Source: Dipteronia dyeriana (Eukaryota > Streptophyta > Magnoliopsida > Sapindales > Sapindaceae). From it: 64,000 nt of DNA. A model generated the notes under the pieces. The model did not search any database. It saw only the letters and a program-made list of their open reading frames with translations, and had not been told where the DNA came from. The stretch spans positions 64,901,253 through 64,965,252 of the forward strand of contig CM065297.1 of NCBI GenBank assembly GCA_032871835.1. The letters are read 5' to 3'. Below, piece by piece: positions 34,347-46,740 of the stretch (positions are counted from its first letter, which is position 1; every line of letters starts with the position of its first letter). The position numbers and the translations under genes are program-made.

Positions 34347-35252
34347 TGTTGGAAAAATTTGTGACAAACTCTTAATTTGAGAGCAAAAATTGAGTATGAT
34401 AAATTCCATAAAAGTGGAAGATTAAAGTGGATTCGAATTCTCTTTCATGAGAACTTTGAAATGGTATACTCAAATTCACAAAATAATTAATGGGTTGCTG
34501 AGAAATTGATTCTCAAAGTGAACCAATTGTGTGAGGATTAAAGTGAATCTCACATTGCTTAGGAAAATCCTTTATATGTAATATATAAGTGAATGTGTGA
34601 TATGAGCTATCAACAATGTGTGTCATAAAGGCTCTCTCTCTCGCGCACAGGGGAGGTGGGAGTGCAAATCATGGACCTCGAATCTTCAAATGCACGACTC
34701 GTGTGTGGGCACCACCTGGGGACACGAATGTCTCTCCGATTGGACTGTGAGAGTCCAGTTGACCTTTTGTCACTTCCCTAAGTCAACGTTTTTGTTTGTA
34801 AAGAATAAGGAAACCTTTAATTATTTGGATTCTGATTTCTTACTTGATCACTAAGAATGCAGAATCGGTTTTGATTAGAAGTACATCTCTTTGGAGAATA
34901 TTATCTAATTAAATTATTTTCTTATTAAATCAAAAACGTATTTACCAAGATAATTCCGAATTAATCCGTAAACTTTAGTGATTTGGTTCAGCTATATTAA
35001 AGCCCTAGTATTCTGTTCATAAATCATCCACACAAAAAAGAAATAAACAGTATTTTTGTAGCAGTCGAATTCTTTTCTCTTCTCTACTTCTTGGTGAGTT
35101 TACACTCGGTTTGAGTTCGCTGGTGGTGGATAGTGTTTAGGCATTCCACTATTGAACTGTTGTATCCCGTGAGACAATTGCCTAACAGATACGATGTTGA
35201 CGGCAAAATTATCTTAAGGACATCGTGTGAAACTCGGGCCTCAGTTCTAACA
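34347..35252 (+). repeat. 3' LTR of the copia element
   Basis: Starts TGTTGGAAAAATTTG immediately after a polypurine tract. A TATA-like 'tatatgtaatatataagtg' lies at 34572-34590. The right end is set at ...TTCTAACA (35252) as a candidate only, since no 5' LTR is available for comparison and no target duplication could be paired. Confidence 0.6.
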
Positions 35253-36900
35253 CTGTTTTCTAACGTGATTTTCTAGTGTTGTTGCTTTCGGTTTTCCAGA
35301 TACCGGCCATGTTTATTTTTGAATTATTATTTACAAAGACATTATACTTTTCCCAAAAAGGAAACCTACAAATATACATAAATCTAAACATGAACATTAG
35401 CTTATACATATGTCGCAACAAAAACCAGTTTTGGATAATAGGACGTAGATGTCTTTAAAATGAAATTAGAGGTGGAAGCTATACTTGCTCATAACTATGA
35501 TTTCTTTCGAAAACCTCCAAGCCTATTGAATTCATTTTTGAACTGAAATCGGAAATTAAATTATCAACCTTATGACTTAAAAAAATGAAAAAATAAGAAG
35601 TAAGCTTATCTAAAAAAGATGAGGACCCGTGGGCGCTGGTCGTAAGGTTTGAAAGAAATAAGATGTGTAGATAGGTTTGAAAATGAACATGTGGAGTAAC
35701 CCTAACCTTCCACTCGGTTCAATAACCTAAACTAAATAACTCCATCAGTGTGGGATCCAGATATGGTCTTCATTCGTTAGTGGGATCCAATATTTGGAGG
35801 CCCAGGAACAATCACATTTGAAGACCTGGAAATATAATTGATGCCCAAAAACATTATACAGGGTTAAGGTGGTATGTTTTTGGTACTACTTAATGTATTT
35901 TAATTAACAATAAATATTGGTGTCTTTTCATTTTAAATGAAATAGAGTAATAAAATTAAAAGACAACAAGTTGACCTTTCAATGGAAAGAAGACTTTTAC
36001 AATTACCATTGTAATTTTTCATTTATAATGTTTCATTCATTTCACTTACCATTCATAACGTTTCATAGGTTATAAATACCCCGTCACGTCTCTGTTACAT
36101 TTATTCAAAACTATTTGATTCTCATTTGTTGTTCATACAATGATAGAAAATAAAAACAAAATAAAAACAAAATAAATAATGTTGGCAAGCAATTTACAGA
36201 AACAAACAGGCTATAATCCATCTTTAGACGATTGAGGCAACGTATTCCATTTTTTTTTTTTTTTTACATTTTTAAATTTTTATTAGAATGTACGACATTT
36301 GTTCCACAACATGTGGCCAAACAATATAAAATAGTTATCACCAAAAATGCCATCTAGTATGTGCATCCTTAGTGACATAATATGTTGCAACCTAAAGTAA
36401 TAGTGCAAGCGTCACATAATACTATGCCAGAGTTTAAGTGTTACTAAGAAATTGTAATGGATTTGGTCATGGGGTAATTTGGGTCCGTCTGATACTCCCG
36501 ATAAACAACATGATGTTGTCCACCTATGTCCCATCCACTTTTGACCATCTCGCCGGGATGAAAATTATGGAACCCCCATCATTGGATGCACAAATAAAAG
36601 GATTTCAAGCCCATCAATAATTTGTGAAGCCCGAGATTTAGTGTTTTTCCCAAAACAATATAAGTCACCAGTTGTTGCTTGACTTATTGGCCAAGTGGCA
36701 GGAATATAGTGAATGCAATTGGCAGAGCCAAAAAGGTCGTCCGCACATTAACGGTCCCTTATGAGGACCCACTTCTTTTGTAAATGATAAGGGTCCTATT
36801 ATATTTTTATTTATTTATATATTTTATTTATCATGGGCTCAAAAAACTAAAACCACCGCAACCAATAATTCAAGACAATTGACCATAACCAGAATTATTA
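35253..36900. other. Unassigned AT-rich region
   Basis: No gene recognised. A run of about 18 T lies at 36249-36267. The short ORF at 36438-36620 has no known motif. Confidence 0.3.
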
Positions 36901-36910
36901 TTAATTAAAT

Positions 36911-38270
36911 GTGACAAGTTTGATATTCATTACATACATTAGATTCCAAGACTTCAAATTATAAATTTCAGGGCTCAAATGTCAAATTCCACTCAAGAGA
37001 TAGATTCATTAGGTGGGATCTAAAACAACATTAAACTGGGCTACAAATGTGCAATTATTGGGCCACAAAGGCATGATGCGAATCTGGACAGGTTTGATGC
37101 AGGGTGTAAAAAAACATAAGTAATCCCCTTAAATCATTCATGGTTGCCTTACAAGACTTCAACTGAAAATCCAACTAATAACCAAAATAAAACAAATCCA
37201 AAGAAACTGTCAAAATAAAGCACAACTGGCAGAATTTATTTCATCACAATTCACCGCAGTCAACGACCAATACAGGCTTGGATGTGATGCTGGAGCTGGA
37301 ATCGATCTTGTCAACTGTCTTTAAGACGACAAATCCTTTGATCACCTGACCGAAGATGACTTGCTTGCCATCGAGACACTCTGTATTGGCGATACAGATA
37401 CAGAATTGGGAGTTGTTATCTCCTATGCCGATTTTTACCATGGACAGGATACCGAGACCGATGTGTTTCTTAACGAAGTTCTCATCGGTAAAACTAGGGC
37501 CATATATCGATTTACATCCATGCACCATGTATCCGGGTATCATGTGGTGAAAGGTTGATCCCTTGTAGAGGAGTGGATTCCCAACCGTGCCGATCCCCTT
37601 CTTTCCAGTATAAAGAGCCCAAACGTTTTCCGATGTTATCAGAGTACTTTTTATGAAGAGCTTCATCACAATTCTACTCGCAGGATGTCCGCCGATGCTT
37701 AGGTCAAAGAACATTGTAAGGTTCGCCATACGTGTATCCAGGGTTACAGAAAAGAGAAAAAAGAGGAAGGAGGAAGAAGCATCCAAGGTTTCCACCGATT
37801 CAAACCCCCATCCCCCACATTTTCTTTACTTTTTTTAGGGTACCATATATGGTGGTGGGATGCAGCTGTGTTACAACCTAGGCCCAAACTTATTTGGGTT
37901 CATGATATGTTTATATATATATATAGTAAGTGTACAATATTTAAGTGTATTACGTGTGTTACATCTATTACATGTTTTTAAAACAATTACCGACAATAAA
38001 TGTGACTTATCAGTAGATGACCATTGTGAGTTATCAATTATTCTGGGGATTTAAAAAGGCATTAACCATTACGACTTATCAATGAAAAGATACATATACA
38101 TTATGTAAAAGGCATCAAGCCATAATGAGACAAGTTTGATATTAATTACATATTATATATGTTACTTTCCCTTTCTGGGATCGAAATGACAAATCCAAAG
38201 ATTCCAACCGATAACTTCCTAGACTACAAATGATAAATTTTTGGGCTTGAAAATGTAAATCGCTGAGCTC
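36911..38270. repeat. Direct repeats flanking the cyclophilin segment
   Basis: 'gacaagtttgatatt' followed by a, or c, and 'attacata' occurs at about 36911 and again at about 38129, and each is followed by a diverged 'ataaatttc/t..gggct' block (about 36960 and 38231). The cyclophilin copy lies between the two. Confidence 0.5.
37244..37729 (-). CDS. Cyclophilin-like protein, intronless copy with altered active site
   Basis: Similar to plant cytosolic cyclophilin (peptidyl-prolyl isomerase). Start chosen at MANLTMFFDLSIGG (37729), matching the family's usual N-terminus; an in-frame ATG exists upstream at 37795. Conserved blocks: TGKKGIGTVGNPLLYKGSTF (includes the plant-specific loop), TDENFVKKH, GLGILSM, NSQFCICIA and VIFGQVIKGF. 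The product is about 161 residues against about 172, because the GDFT-type glycine loop after HGC is missing. Active-site positions are changed: FHR to FHH, PGFM to PGYM, Gln to His, SQFF to SQFC, EWLDGKH to ECLDGKQ. The frame is nevertheless open throughout. Isomerase activity is unlikely. It is probably a retrocopy or transposon-captured copy. Confidence 0.8.
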   Translation of the reverse strand: MANLTMFFDLSIGGHPASRIVMKLFIKSTLITSENVWALYTGKKGIGTVGNPLLYKGSTFHHMIPGYMVHGCKSIYGPSFTDENFVKKHIGLGILSMVKIGIGDNNSQFCICIANTECLDGKQVIFGQVIKGFVVLKTVDKIDSSSSITSKPVLVVDCGEL

Positions 38271-38500
38271 CAAAACAATTATTTTTTTGAGCTTCAAGAC
38301 GTACATGCCTGTAAAACTAATATGTGGACTTCAAGATATAAATGTCTGGCTGTAGAACAAAAAATAGTCATGCTTCAAGACATAAATGCATGTACTGTAA
38401 AACAAAAAATAGCGCACTTCAAGACATAAATGCCTAGGCTGTAAAACAAAAAAAATAACTGGGCTTCAAGACATAAATACCTGGGCTGTAAAATAATATT
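38246..38500. repeat. Tandem array, unit about 48 bp
   Basis: At least five diverged units of the form 'gggcttcaagacataaat' + 'gcctgggctgtaaaac' + A-rich spacer. It lies beyond the 3' end of the Ulp1 gene and may be a MULE subterminal array. Confidence 0.7.
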
Positions 38501-38600
38501 TTTTTATTCTACCAACAACTATAAATACCATATATTCCATGCATGGGCTGTAAAACGAACTATAAACACCAGCAACTATTCCATGATACCAACTATTCCA

Positions 38601-39789
38601 TCAAGGACAACAAACAATTTCTGGCTGCTCAGAAAGGGACATTTCGCCATTATTGGAAATGTCGTTTGCCATTGCCTTCCAGATGGTAGGTATATCCTTT
38701 TGTCCAAAAGTCTCTTTCCATGGTAAAAGGTCTCCAAATAGTGTTAATTTGCCGAACTTTAACGTGCAAGCACCACAACTATTACTGCACCATGTAAAAA
38801 TGAAAACATAAATATTGGTATGATCATGATTAAATATAACTGCACCAACTTCTATTGCAAATAAAATAAATTAATTACCCATCGTCTTGTTGAGGAAGAT
38901 TCACTAGCAATACATTTTTGGCAGTGAATAAAGTTGTGTGCACACGTATCTTCACTTCTTCATAGTAGTTTAATTGCTTCAAGACGGAGGGTAACAAGTA
39001 AAGTAAGCATCGAATGCCCCTTAACCGATTACTTTTTTCATTATGTGGCCACAACGATTCAAACATTCGAACCTTTCCTTCTTGTGGTAACACTTCACAG
39101 ATATCCCAGTGACCTGCGGTGGTGCAAGGAATCAAAACCTGTAAATATAAAACATGAATGGTATGTTAAAAATGGGTTATTAGTGTAGGAAAAGGAGCAA
39201 AACTGAATATCAAACTTACCGATTTCATTGTCCACCACGGTTCAGTGTAAAAAAGTTCACTACCCCGGACATAAGTTAACACATCATTGTCAGTCCACAG
39301 TCCGGAAAGCTAATGGATTGAACTCGGGGTAATGTTCCCGAACTTTGACTGCGAGTGTAGAAGGAGAAAGATCATTCGTTCTTTTTCCTTTTTGCATACT
39401 TTTTAGACTTCCACTTCAGATCCAAATGATTTTGTTTACACAAAGCATTTTTTATATACTAGTTATAGGATCATATAATATTGATTTGCAAATGAATTGC
39501 AACAACAGAAAATGCAGAAAACAAATAGAAAAAGAGAAGAGTGGATTCCATTATAAGTAGTGCATTTTTAACTAGTTTACCTAAATTGAGAAACACAAGA
39601 AAATTGATTATTGTACAACATTTCAACCATCGACCTGTTGCCTTCGAAATACCTACTCAAAATAGAATTCTCGCCCGCTTCTTTCTTTTCTCGAAAGCCT
39701 TCTAGCAGCGTCCCACTATTTAACCCATAGCACAAGCAGAACTCCTCTCTGCCAAAGCGAGCTTGGTCCTTCCTCAAACCAAACCACAA
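38601..39789 (-). pseudogene. Ulp1-like protease gene with DUF1985 domain (MULE cargo)
   Basis: Family of Ulp1/C48 cysteine proteases carried by plant MULEs; cellular members remove SUMO. The DUF1985-type segment is at 39789-39577 (MWFGLRKDQARFGREEFCLC). The protease exons follow: one ending GSELFYTEPWWTMKS at 39220, one at 39138-38879 with VLIPCTTAGHWDICEV (catalytic His) and VNLPQQDDG, and one at 38784-38601 with NSCGACTLKFGKL (catalytic Cys). Introns 39219-39139 and 38878-38785 have GT..AG ends and keep the frame. The usual Asp is Glu (MFESLW). No stop interrupts the last two exons, but a stop and frame break lie between the DUF1985 and WWTMKS exons. Confidence 0.75.
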
Positions 39790-40199
39790 TTTGTTTGCTT
39801 TTTGAGATTTTGGAAGAATTAGTTATCTTTTCAGCAGGTTGTAAATCAGCATGCCATGAACTTTCACAGGTTGTACCAGATCCAAGTACTCACCAAATAG
39901 GCCTTCCTTAAACTGATCAAGCACGCCACAAAGGATTAGGATTGACAACAAATCTAAAAAATAATAATCTCATTTTGAGTGTTAATTCTTGTGTGTATCC
40001 AATCTTTGTAATTCAGATGCCGCCATAGTTTTCGATGAGGATCGATAGGCATCTGGTTTACAATAAAATAAAAAATTAATTAACAAATAACAAAAATAAT
40101 TAATTATTCTTTTTATAAATTTATTCAGAAAAAAATTAGATAGTAAAACTAAGTATCAATGTTTACACAAGCTATATACATGATTAGAATACTTTTGAA

Positions 40200-40700
40200 G
40201 TTCTGGAATTGAAATTTCACGCCATACAGATATTCCTTCAAGCTTAGGATTTAGACTTCAAGCCCTGGAAAGGGATTCAAGCACTATAATTTCAAGCCAG
40301 GATTTAGAATTCAAGCCCTCACTGGATACGGGTATTTCAAGCCCTGGATAGGGATTTTAGGCCCTGTAAAAGGATTTCAAGCCATGGAGACATGTATTTC
40401 AAGACCTGGAAAGGTTTTTGAAGCCATATAAAGATTTTTGAAGCCATGTACAACTATTTCAAACTCTAGAAAAGGCATTTCAAGCTTGAGAAAGAGATTT
40501 CAAGCACTGAAAAAAAGTTTTTCAAGTCCTGTACTAGATTATCAAACCCTAGCAACGGATTTCAAACACCCCATGACTGGGATTTAATACCTTGGAAAGA
40601 GATTTTAAGCTCTGAATTCGACTTTCAAGTAATGATATTAAATTTCAATGCCTATATTTTAACTTTCAACCCTACTAAAATTAAATTTCAACCCCTAGTA
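40200..40700. repeat. Degenerate short-period tandem array
   Basis: More than fifteen loosely conserved units of about 25-30 bp, consensus near 'ggatttcaagccctggaaa'. No coding signal. Confidence 0.7.
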
Positions 40701-41460
40701 AGGAGAATTTCCTATGTATTTCCTCTATAACCTACCCATACATATATCTCACAAAAATGAGAATAACATGCAGACCATCTCCAATAATACATCATCATGA
40801 CTAGATACACATAATAAAAACCAACACGACTTGATACACACAAAAAACCAACATAGGGAACAATGCAATGTGTAACATAACTAGGATATGCCACACCAAC
40901 AAGACTTCATCTCAGCCAAATCCAAACAAAATAAAACAAAAACCAATATAACGAGCAGACCATCTCCATTCCCAAACAAGACTTCATCTCCATCAAATCC
41001 AAAATAAAACCAACACGATTAGATACACATACAAACCAACATAACAATATAATATGAAACATAAAAATCAACAGAAGTGTCTTTTATTCCATCAGCTACA
41101 ATATACCAATACTTGTATACAGTCCAATTTTACATGACTAGATAAACAAAATATCCGATTGCTTCAACAATCCCTACTTCTCTGTTTGCTAGAACTAAAC
41201 CTCAGACCAAACAAAAATGGAACATCTCTCAGTAGTAAATACAATCCACATAAAAATCCTTAGACAAACAAATATGAAACATCCCCCAATCGTAGATACA
41301 ATCAACATAAAAAAACCTCAAACAAACTACGAACATGGAACATCCCTAAATGGTAGATACAATCCATATAACCAACGTCAGAAAAACAAACATGTAACAT
41401 CACCCACTCATAAACATGCTCAGCAACAAAAAATATAAACGAAACAAAAAAAAATGCCCC
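40701..41460. repeat. Further diverged tandem repeats
   Basis: 'gacttgatacacacaaaaaaccaac'-type phrases recur between 40760 and 41040, and a ~60-bp unit ('aaacatggaacatccc' with 'gtagatacaatccatata') recurs about four times between 41215 and 41400. Confidence 0.6.
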
Positions 41461-41518
41461 AAATCAATGTGAACAAATTTCATATCAAAAGTAGTCTACT
41501 TGTTGATCGCGCCAAAAT

Positions 41519-43095
41519 TGTTATATATTTTGGCCCTCATAGCTTTATCCTTTTTTTGTTTTCGGGTGTTTTTATATGTGTCTTATGGTTTTATCGTTGA
41601 AATTGCAAGCATTAGGTGAAAATCAAGAATTGAAATAAAAAAGGACCATTGATACAAAAATGAAGGAATTGAAGGCCATAGTGTGCAAGTACTACACGGG
41701 TATAATACCCGCAAACTACCTGCGAACATGAACAGACCAGAGAAGTAGAACATGGGCATCAGGTCCATGCGCATGTAACTGCGTGGGTCTCCACCAGTGT
41801 ACAACCTGTGCATCTCACCAAAACCAGAGAAGAAAATTAGAAGAATCAGGTCATTGTGCTGGTACTGGGCGGGTTCTTACCCATGCATCTTGCATGTCAA
41901 GATCAGCCACATCAGCATTTTCAGACCTAATTTTGGAAACCCTATATATACATCCTTTTCTGATTTCAAAACTTTTCTTCCCTCTTCCAAGCATGAATTT
42001 TCTTTCATTATATATCTAATTGCTAACCTAGATCTAGGAATCTTTCCCCACCAAATCCTAACCTTCTTACATCACCTTCGTCCTTTTCTACTCAAGGCCA
42101 CTAGGAGATTGGAATCAAGCTTCAAGAAAGGAGAAGTTTTTCTAAATGAAATTTCCCTATCTCTCATCTCTTAGCTTTTATTTTGTATTTTGCATGAGTA
42201 TCTAAACCCTTATGTGGGAGTGATGTAATCATACATGAGTATTGAGTAGTCCATTATTTATTGAAGTATTTGATTATTTAGGGTTTTTTAATGATTTTTT
42301 AATACAATTGACTGCTTTTTGGATTAAGTAGATATGCTCTCTCTTAGTTTATGATTAATATCAATTTATTTTGATTTTTTAAATGGAATTTATATCTTCT
42401 TGGATTTAGTAGATATGCCCTCTCTCAGGCCAAGTTAGATACCCACTTTCAAGGTGATTAAAACTAGCTAAATTGCATGAAATGGATGTGCAGTGAATAT
42501 GCCATTCCTATGCATTTAAGCTTCAATGGAAAGGGGTGGATTACGAATATGTCCTTCCAAGCCATCCCTAACAATTAGAATCTACATAAGCCTAAAGAGA
42601 GACTCTCTCATAAACCAACAAAGTAGTTGTCTAGTAGAGAGTTATGTGATAAGAGTCTTTATCTCTCCAAATCCGACCAAGTAGCCGCGAGTGAGAGCTA
42701 TTGATTCTAAGTCACCTTTAAAGATAGATTAGCCCTTAATTATCGAATATGCTATTTAAAGGCTAAATGGATTGCCCATCATTTGTGTTTTGATTTCATT
42801 GACTCCCACATTCATATCTTAATATCTAACACTCTGCATTCGTGCTAATTGTTAGTTTAACTTTAGATCAATTATCTTAATTGTAGTTTTGCATCATAAC
42901 TATTAACTTTTCAAAACCCAACTATTGATATTTACTTTTTCTTGATTTGTTATAGTTTAATATTAGTTAACTAGTTTTCGCCATTTAGTTTCCCTTTGTG
43001 GACGATGCCCTAACTTGTCACTATACTTGTTTACACATTTTAAGGATATTGCTAAGGACTTTATAAATATTTTTGACATATATTTTCTAACGACA
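41519..43095 (+). repeat. Solo LTR, gypsy type
   Basis: Starts TGTTATATATTTTGG and ends CTAACGACA, with near-identical 5-bp flanks (AAAAT at 41514-41518, AAAAC at 43096-43100). A TATA box (CCTATATATACAT, 41941-41953) sits about 420 bases in. The end region ('tttccctttgtggacgatgccctaac' then 'ttgtcactatacttg') is like the last part of Athila/Tat LTRs. No primer-binding site or internal sequence follows, so it is a solo LTR. Confidence 0.7.
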
Positions 43096-43100
43096 AAAAC

Positions 43101-43788
43101 GTACTCGCCACTTGCTTGAACAATGCGTACCTCTCTGTTTGTGAGAAGCAGCAAACAATCGTTTTCGTCTCTATCTCATCGTCGTTTTATCTCCTTGGGT
43201 TCTCCGCTGAAACACCCTCTTCTTCTCTATCTCGTTTACTCTGAAACGGGCACGACTCTTCTCTTATGCTCTACTCCCTTCTTCTAATTTTCTTAATGGC
43301 TTCTCGTTTCTTCCACTCTTCACTGGTTTGATTTTGCGATTCGTCTTCTCCCCCATCTTTATTGGTTTGATTTTGTGATTCTTCTACTTTTTCTATGTTC
43401 AGATTCTCTCTTCTCAATGCTGGTTTGATTTTGATTTTGAGGTTGAGTTTCTCTCTTCTAAAAGCTTTTCTGATTTTGAAATTAATTTATGCAAAGCTGT
43501 TTGCATGATTTTGAGGTTAGGGCAATTTAGTCAACTTGATTAATGACGTTTAGGGCTTAGAACAATTTGGTAATCTTACCTTCAAAAGGTTTAATATTTA
43601 AAAGATTCCCTTTAGGGTAATTCGGGAAATTCATGTCTCATAGGGGACAAAAATACAAGTTAATAATGAAGGGGATATTTTTGCTCCTTTAAATTCAATA
43701 TGGGACAAAATGTTACATTTCCACTAAAATTTTTGAAACTTTTTTGAGGGAAGCCTCCTCTAGTCCTCTTTCCACCCATGCACTTAAC
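43101..43788. other. Pyrimidine-rich non-coding region
   Basis: Resembles a 5' leader (CTTCTCTATCTC-type tract at 43205-43300). The phrase 'tggtttgattttg' occurs three times (about 43324, 43363, 43422). No gene found. Confidence 0.35.
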
Positions 43789-44705
43789 TAGGGGTGTTAG
43801 TATGGATCACGACAAGACGGGTCAACATGACACAAACCCATTTATTATGGGTTTGGGTTGAGGCTAAACGGGTCGTATCAATGAACGGGTCAACCCGTTT
43901 AATAATCGTGTCGTGTCGTGTTCGGGTTCAGTTTAACGGGTCCCGGGTTGACACGATTAGTAAGGGTAAAATTGTAAATTTAATAGTAAGTGACCTTTCT
44001 GTAAATTACACATATACTATATAAAGAAAAGTTGTGAAACCCTAAACCTTAATTCACTCACTAATCATTATCAGACTCACATACTCTTTGGTCTCTCGTT
44101 TATTCTCTTCTCTTCAGACACTCCAAGACCTAGCAGCCGCTTCTGATCTTCTCTTCTCGCTGGCCTTTGGCCCTCCGCTGATATGTGCTCTCTGCCTACG
44201 GCCGCGTCACGTGTAAGAGTCGACCTCTTCTCTTTATTTGTTTTTTATTTTGCCTTTTTTTTTCATTATTTCTGTTCCGATTTAAGGATTTGTAAATGTA
44301 TTAATCCTGCTTCCATTTATTTTAACAACCAAATAAAAATCCAATTAATTTGTTTCGATCTTTGAATGGGTTAACCAGATCTATAATAAGTTTTTTATTT
44401 GTTCCCTCTTGGTTTTCATTTTTTTAAAAAGTCTATATTTTTTAAAATAATATCTACATTAAGTTATTAACCAAATCTCTTTTTTAATAATTTCTACTCT
44501 TGTAAAGTTGTAGAATATTACTTAGAATCTTAGATAACCAGTTTATTTGACTTTTGATATATGTCAGTTCTCTTTGTTTGTAGTTTAATTATATTACTTG
44601 ATCTCAAGATAATCTTGTTTATACAAGAAATATATTATTATTATTATTATTAATTTGTTTTGAAGAAGAAGAATAAACGAAATTTGCTTTAGTTGAAAGT
44701 TCCCT

Positions 44706-46340
44706 GGGGGGGGGGGGGGGGGGTAATCGAATCAATTACCAATTTTTCGATTAATCAATATTAACACAAATTACCCCAATCAAACAAACATACTACATCA
44801 AGTATAAAGTGCGGAAATATAAATAACAATTGATATTTACGTGGAAACCCTCCAAATGGAAAAAATCACGAGCTAATATGTATGCCACACTAGATCCTCA
44901 AATCCACTATTGAATGAAAGTTTACAACCTATGTTGACCTCCCGTCACACCCTCCAGTTACTAACCCTTTCACTCTACCCAACGGGCCTTAATAGTGATT
45001 CTTGATCTATTTGCTTGTGCCCTAACCACTTAGTCACAAGAATTAACCTCAATGAAGAGTCAAACACCCTATGTGAATATATGATGATATTTAAACAACA
45101 AACAAGGCTAGGGTACCTTATATGCTTATCTAGGTTTATGAGATGACAATAAATGCAATCCTAGATATCAAAAGCTAAATGACATGTCATAAAGATTAGC
45201 TAAACATAGAACAAGCAATCCTATGAAGCTATCATAAAAACCAAATCAACACATGTTGTCATTAGGCATGGCAAGGACTATAATGCAATCACTAAATGCA
45301 ATCAATGAGTCCTAAACAATATCTAAATGCAAAGCATAGAGATTTAGCTAGAAGGGCAAAATGGTCACAAACCCTAGCTATCACAAAATATAAATCTCAA
45401 CCAACAAACAACTACTCAAGCATGTTTTAAATGCAATAAAACTTAAAAGCATGCAATCAATGAATAATTAATGCTATTTATAGGTAAGCATAGCCTAGTA
45501 ATGGAACAAATAATTCTTGGTCATGAAGAGATTACCTAGTCAATGAAAACAAGAAGAATCCATGCTTGGAAGATGCAAGAAGATGTTAGATGCACATGGA
45601 TTGAAGGTTGGATGAGCCAAGATGAGTTCTTGGAAGCTCTCTCTCTCTATGAGTTACTTTCCTACTCAAAGATATGATTTTTGGCTCATGGAAAGCAAGG
45701 ATGAAGAAGAGACATTATATAAAGAAGCCCTACACGAAATGGCATCGTTTTGGATAAGGGGCAACTGATTCCCGTCATGACCGATGTGCTTGCCGCGGCT
45801 TAGGCAAGTGTTCAGACTGCGGTAGTGCCAGCGGTGCGTCGCATGTGAATCTCAGATGTCTGGACCGCGGTACAGGCAGTTGTCCAGATCGCGGTAGAGC
45901 CAGCGGTGCAACACTGGGAAACTCCGCTTAGGAGATCGCTGTGCATGCAACGTGCATAGACCGCGGTAGCAGCATCGAGCAACATCTGGAGAACACCGCT
46001 GTGCATACCGCGGCAGAGGCAATTCACAGGGAGCGGTCCCGGCCGCGGTGAAGGGGAAAATGCTCTTCTACTGGTAAACTAAATGCAACAAACACCCAAG
46101 CAAGATATATGGCAAAGAGGCACACAATTAAGACAATTTAGCATTCATGCAAGATGATCAAAGACATGCATGAGAGTGTGTGTGTGCACTAAAAACTCTT
46201 CAGAAAAGGTTAAGCAAGTGATTTACCTTCTGAAGCTTGAGCTAGGTCTTGAGCAATGATGACCTAAATTACCCTTACACATTAATCCCCAAATGTGGTT
46301 GTCAACGAAATAAGCCAATCGAAAACTAAGGAACTTACAT
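44706..46340 (-). repeat. LTR-like insertion within the hAT element
   Basis: On the minus strand it begins after a purine tract (ACATTTGGGGATTAA, about 46297-46283), has a CCGCGG-rich block (46055-45775), a TATA box (CTTTATATAATG, 45726-45715), a leader-like CT-rich stretch, and ends near a run of about 19 C (plus-strand G run 44706-44724). The order matches the U3-TATA-R order of the Athila LTR. No 5-bp target duplication was found, so limits are approximate. Confidence 0.45.
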
Positions 46341-46740
46341 TGGTATTATTGAAGATTGTAGCATGATATTCTATGCCAAATATATATATATATTCATTAT
46401 GTAGTTGTTTTTGTGCTTAATTGAAAGTATGTAGGTTGGGTTTGTATTTTCTGATATGGAAATTTAAATACGAGTATTAGGAATTATCTGTTCTTGTTTT
46501 GGTTGTGTTAGATGTATCTGCGGATGCATTGATTTTTAACTACTGAGAATTGTGTCTTAGAGCTTTGTAATATGTATGCTTGTATGACATGAATTTGTTT
46601 TTTTATGTAAATGATTAAGTGTTTTCCAGTAGCATACATTTTGAAATTTCAGTTCACCATAGGTAACATATCATCATTCATTTTTAATTGAAATGAAATT
46701 TGCGGGTAACTTTGCTAGTAATTGTGAGTGTTATTTGCAG

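Larger units (their letters stand above)
17800..35252 (+). mobile_element. Ty1/copia retrotransposon, interrupted by a nested Tat element
   Basis: Copia domain order gag, protease, integrase, reverse transcriptase, RNase H runs from 18122 to 20096 and resumes at 31661 to about 33780. A 3' LTR starts at 34347. No 5' LTR is recognisable before gag; 17800-18121 contains repeated 'ctgtggaaatc(g/a)g' and 'ctgatttcaa' phrases and is probably leader sequence, so the 5' end is truncated or too diverged. The reading frame of integrase is continuous across the nested insertion once one GTGCA copy is removed, showing that the Tat element jumped into it. Confidence 0.85.

Noticed and set aside
44706..44724. 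Run of about 19 G as a biological signal such as a quadruplex
   Set aside because: A mononucleotide run at an insertion junction may be slippage or an assembly artefact; no support for function.
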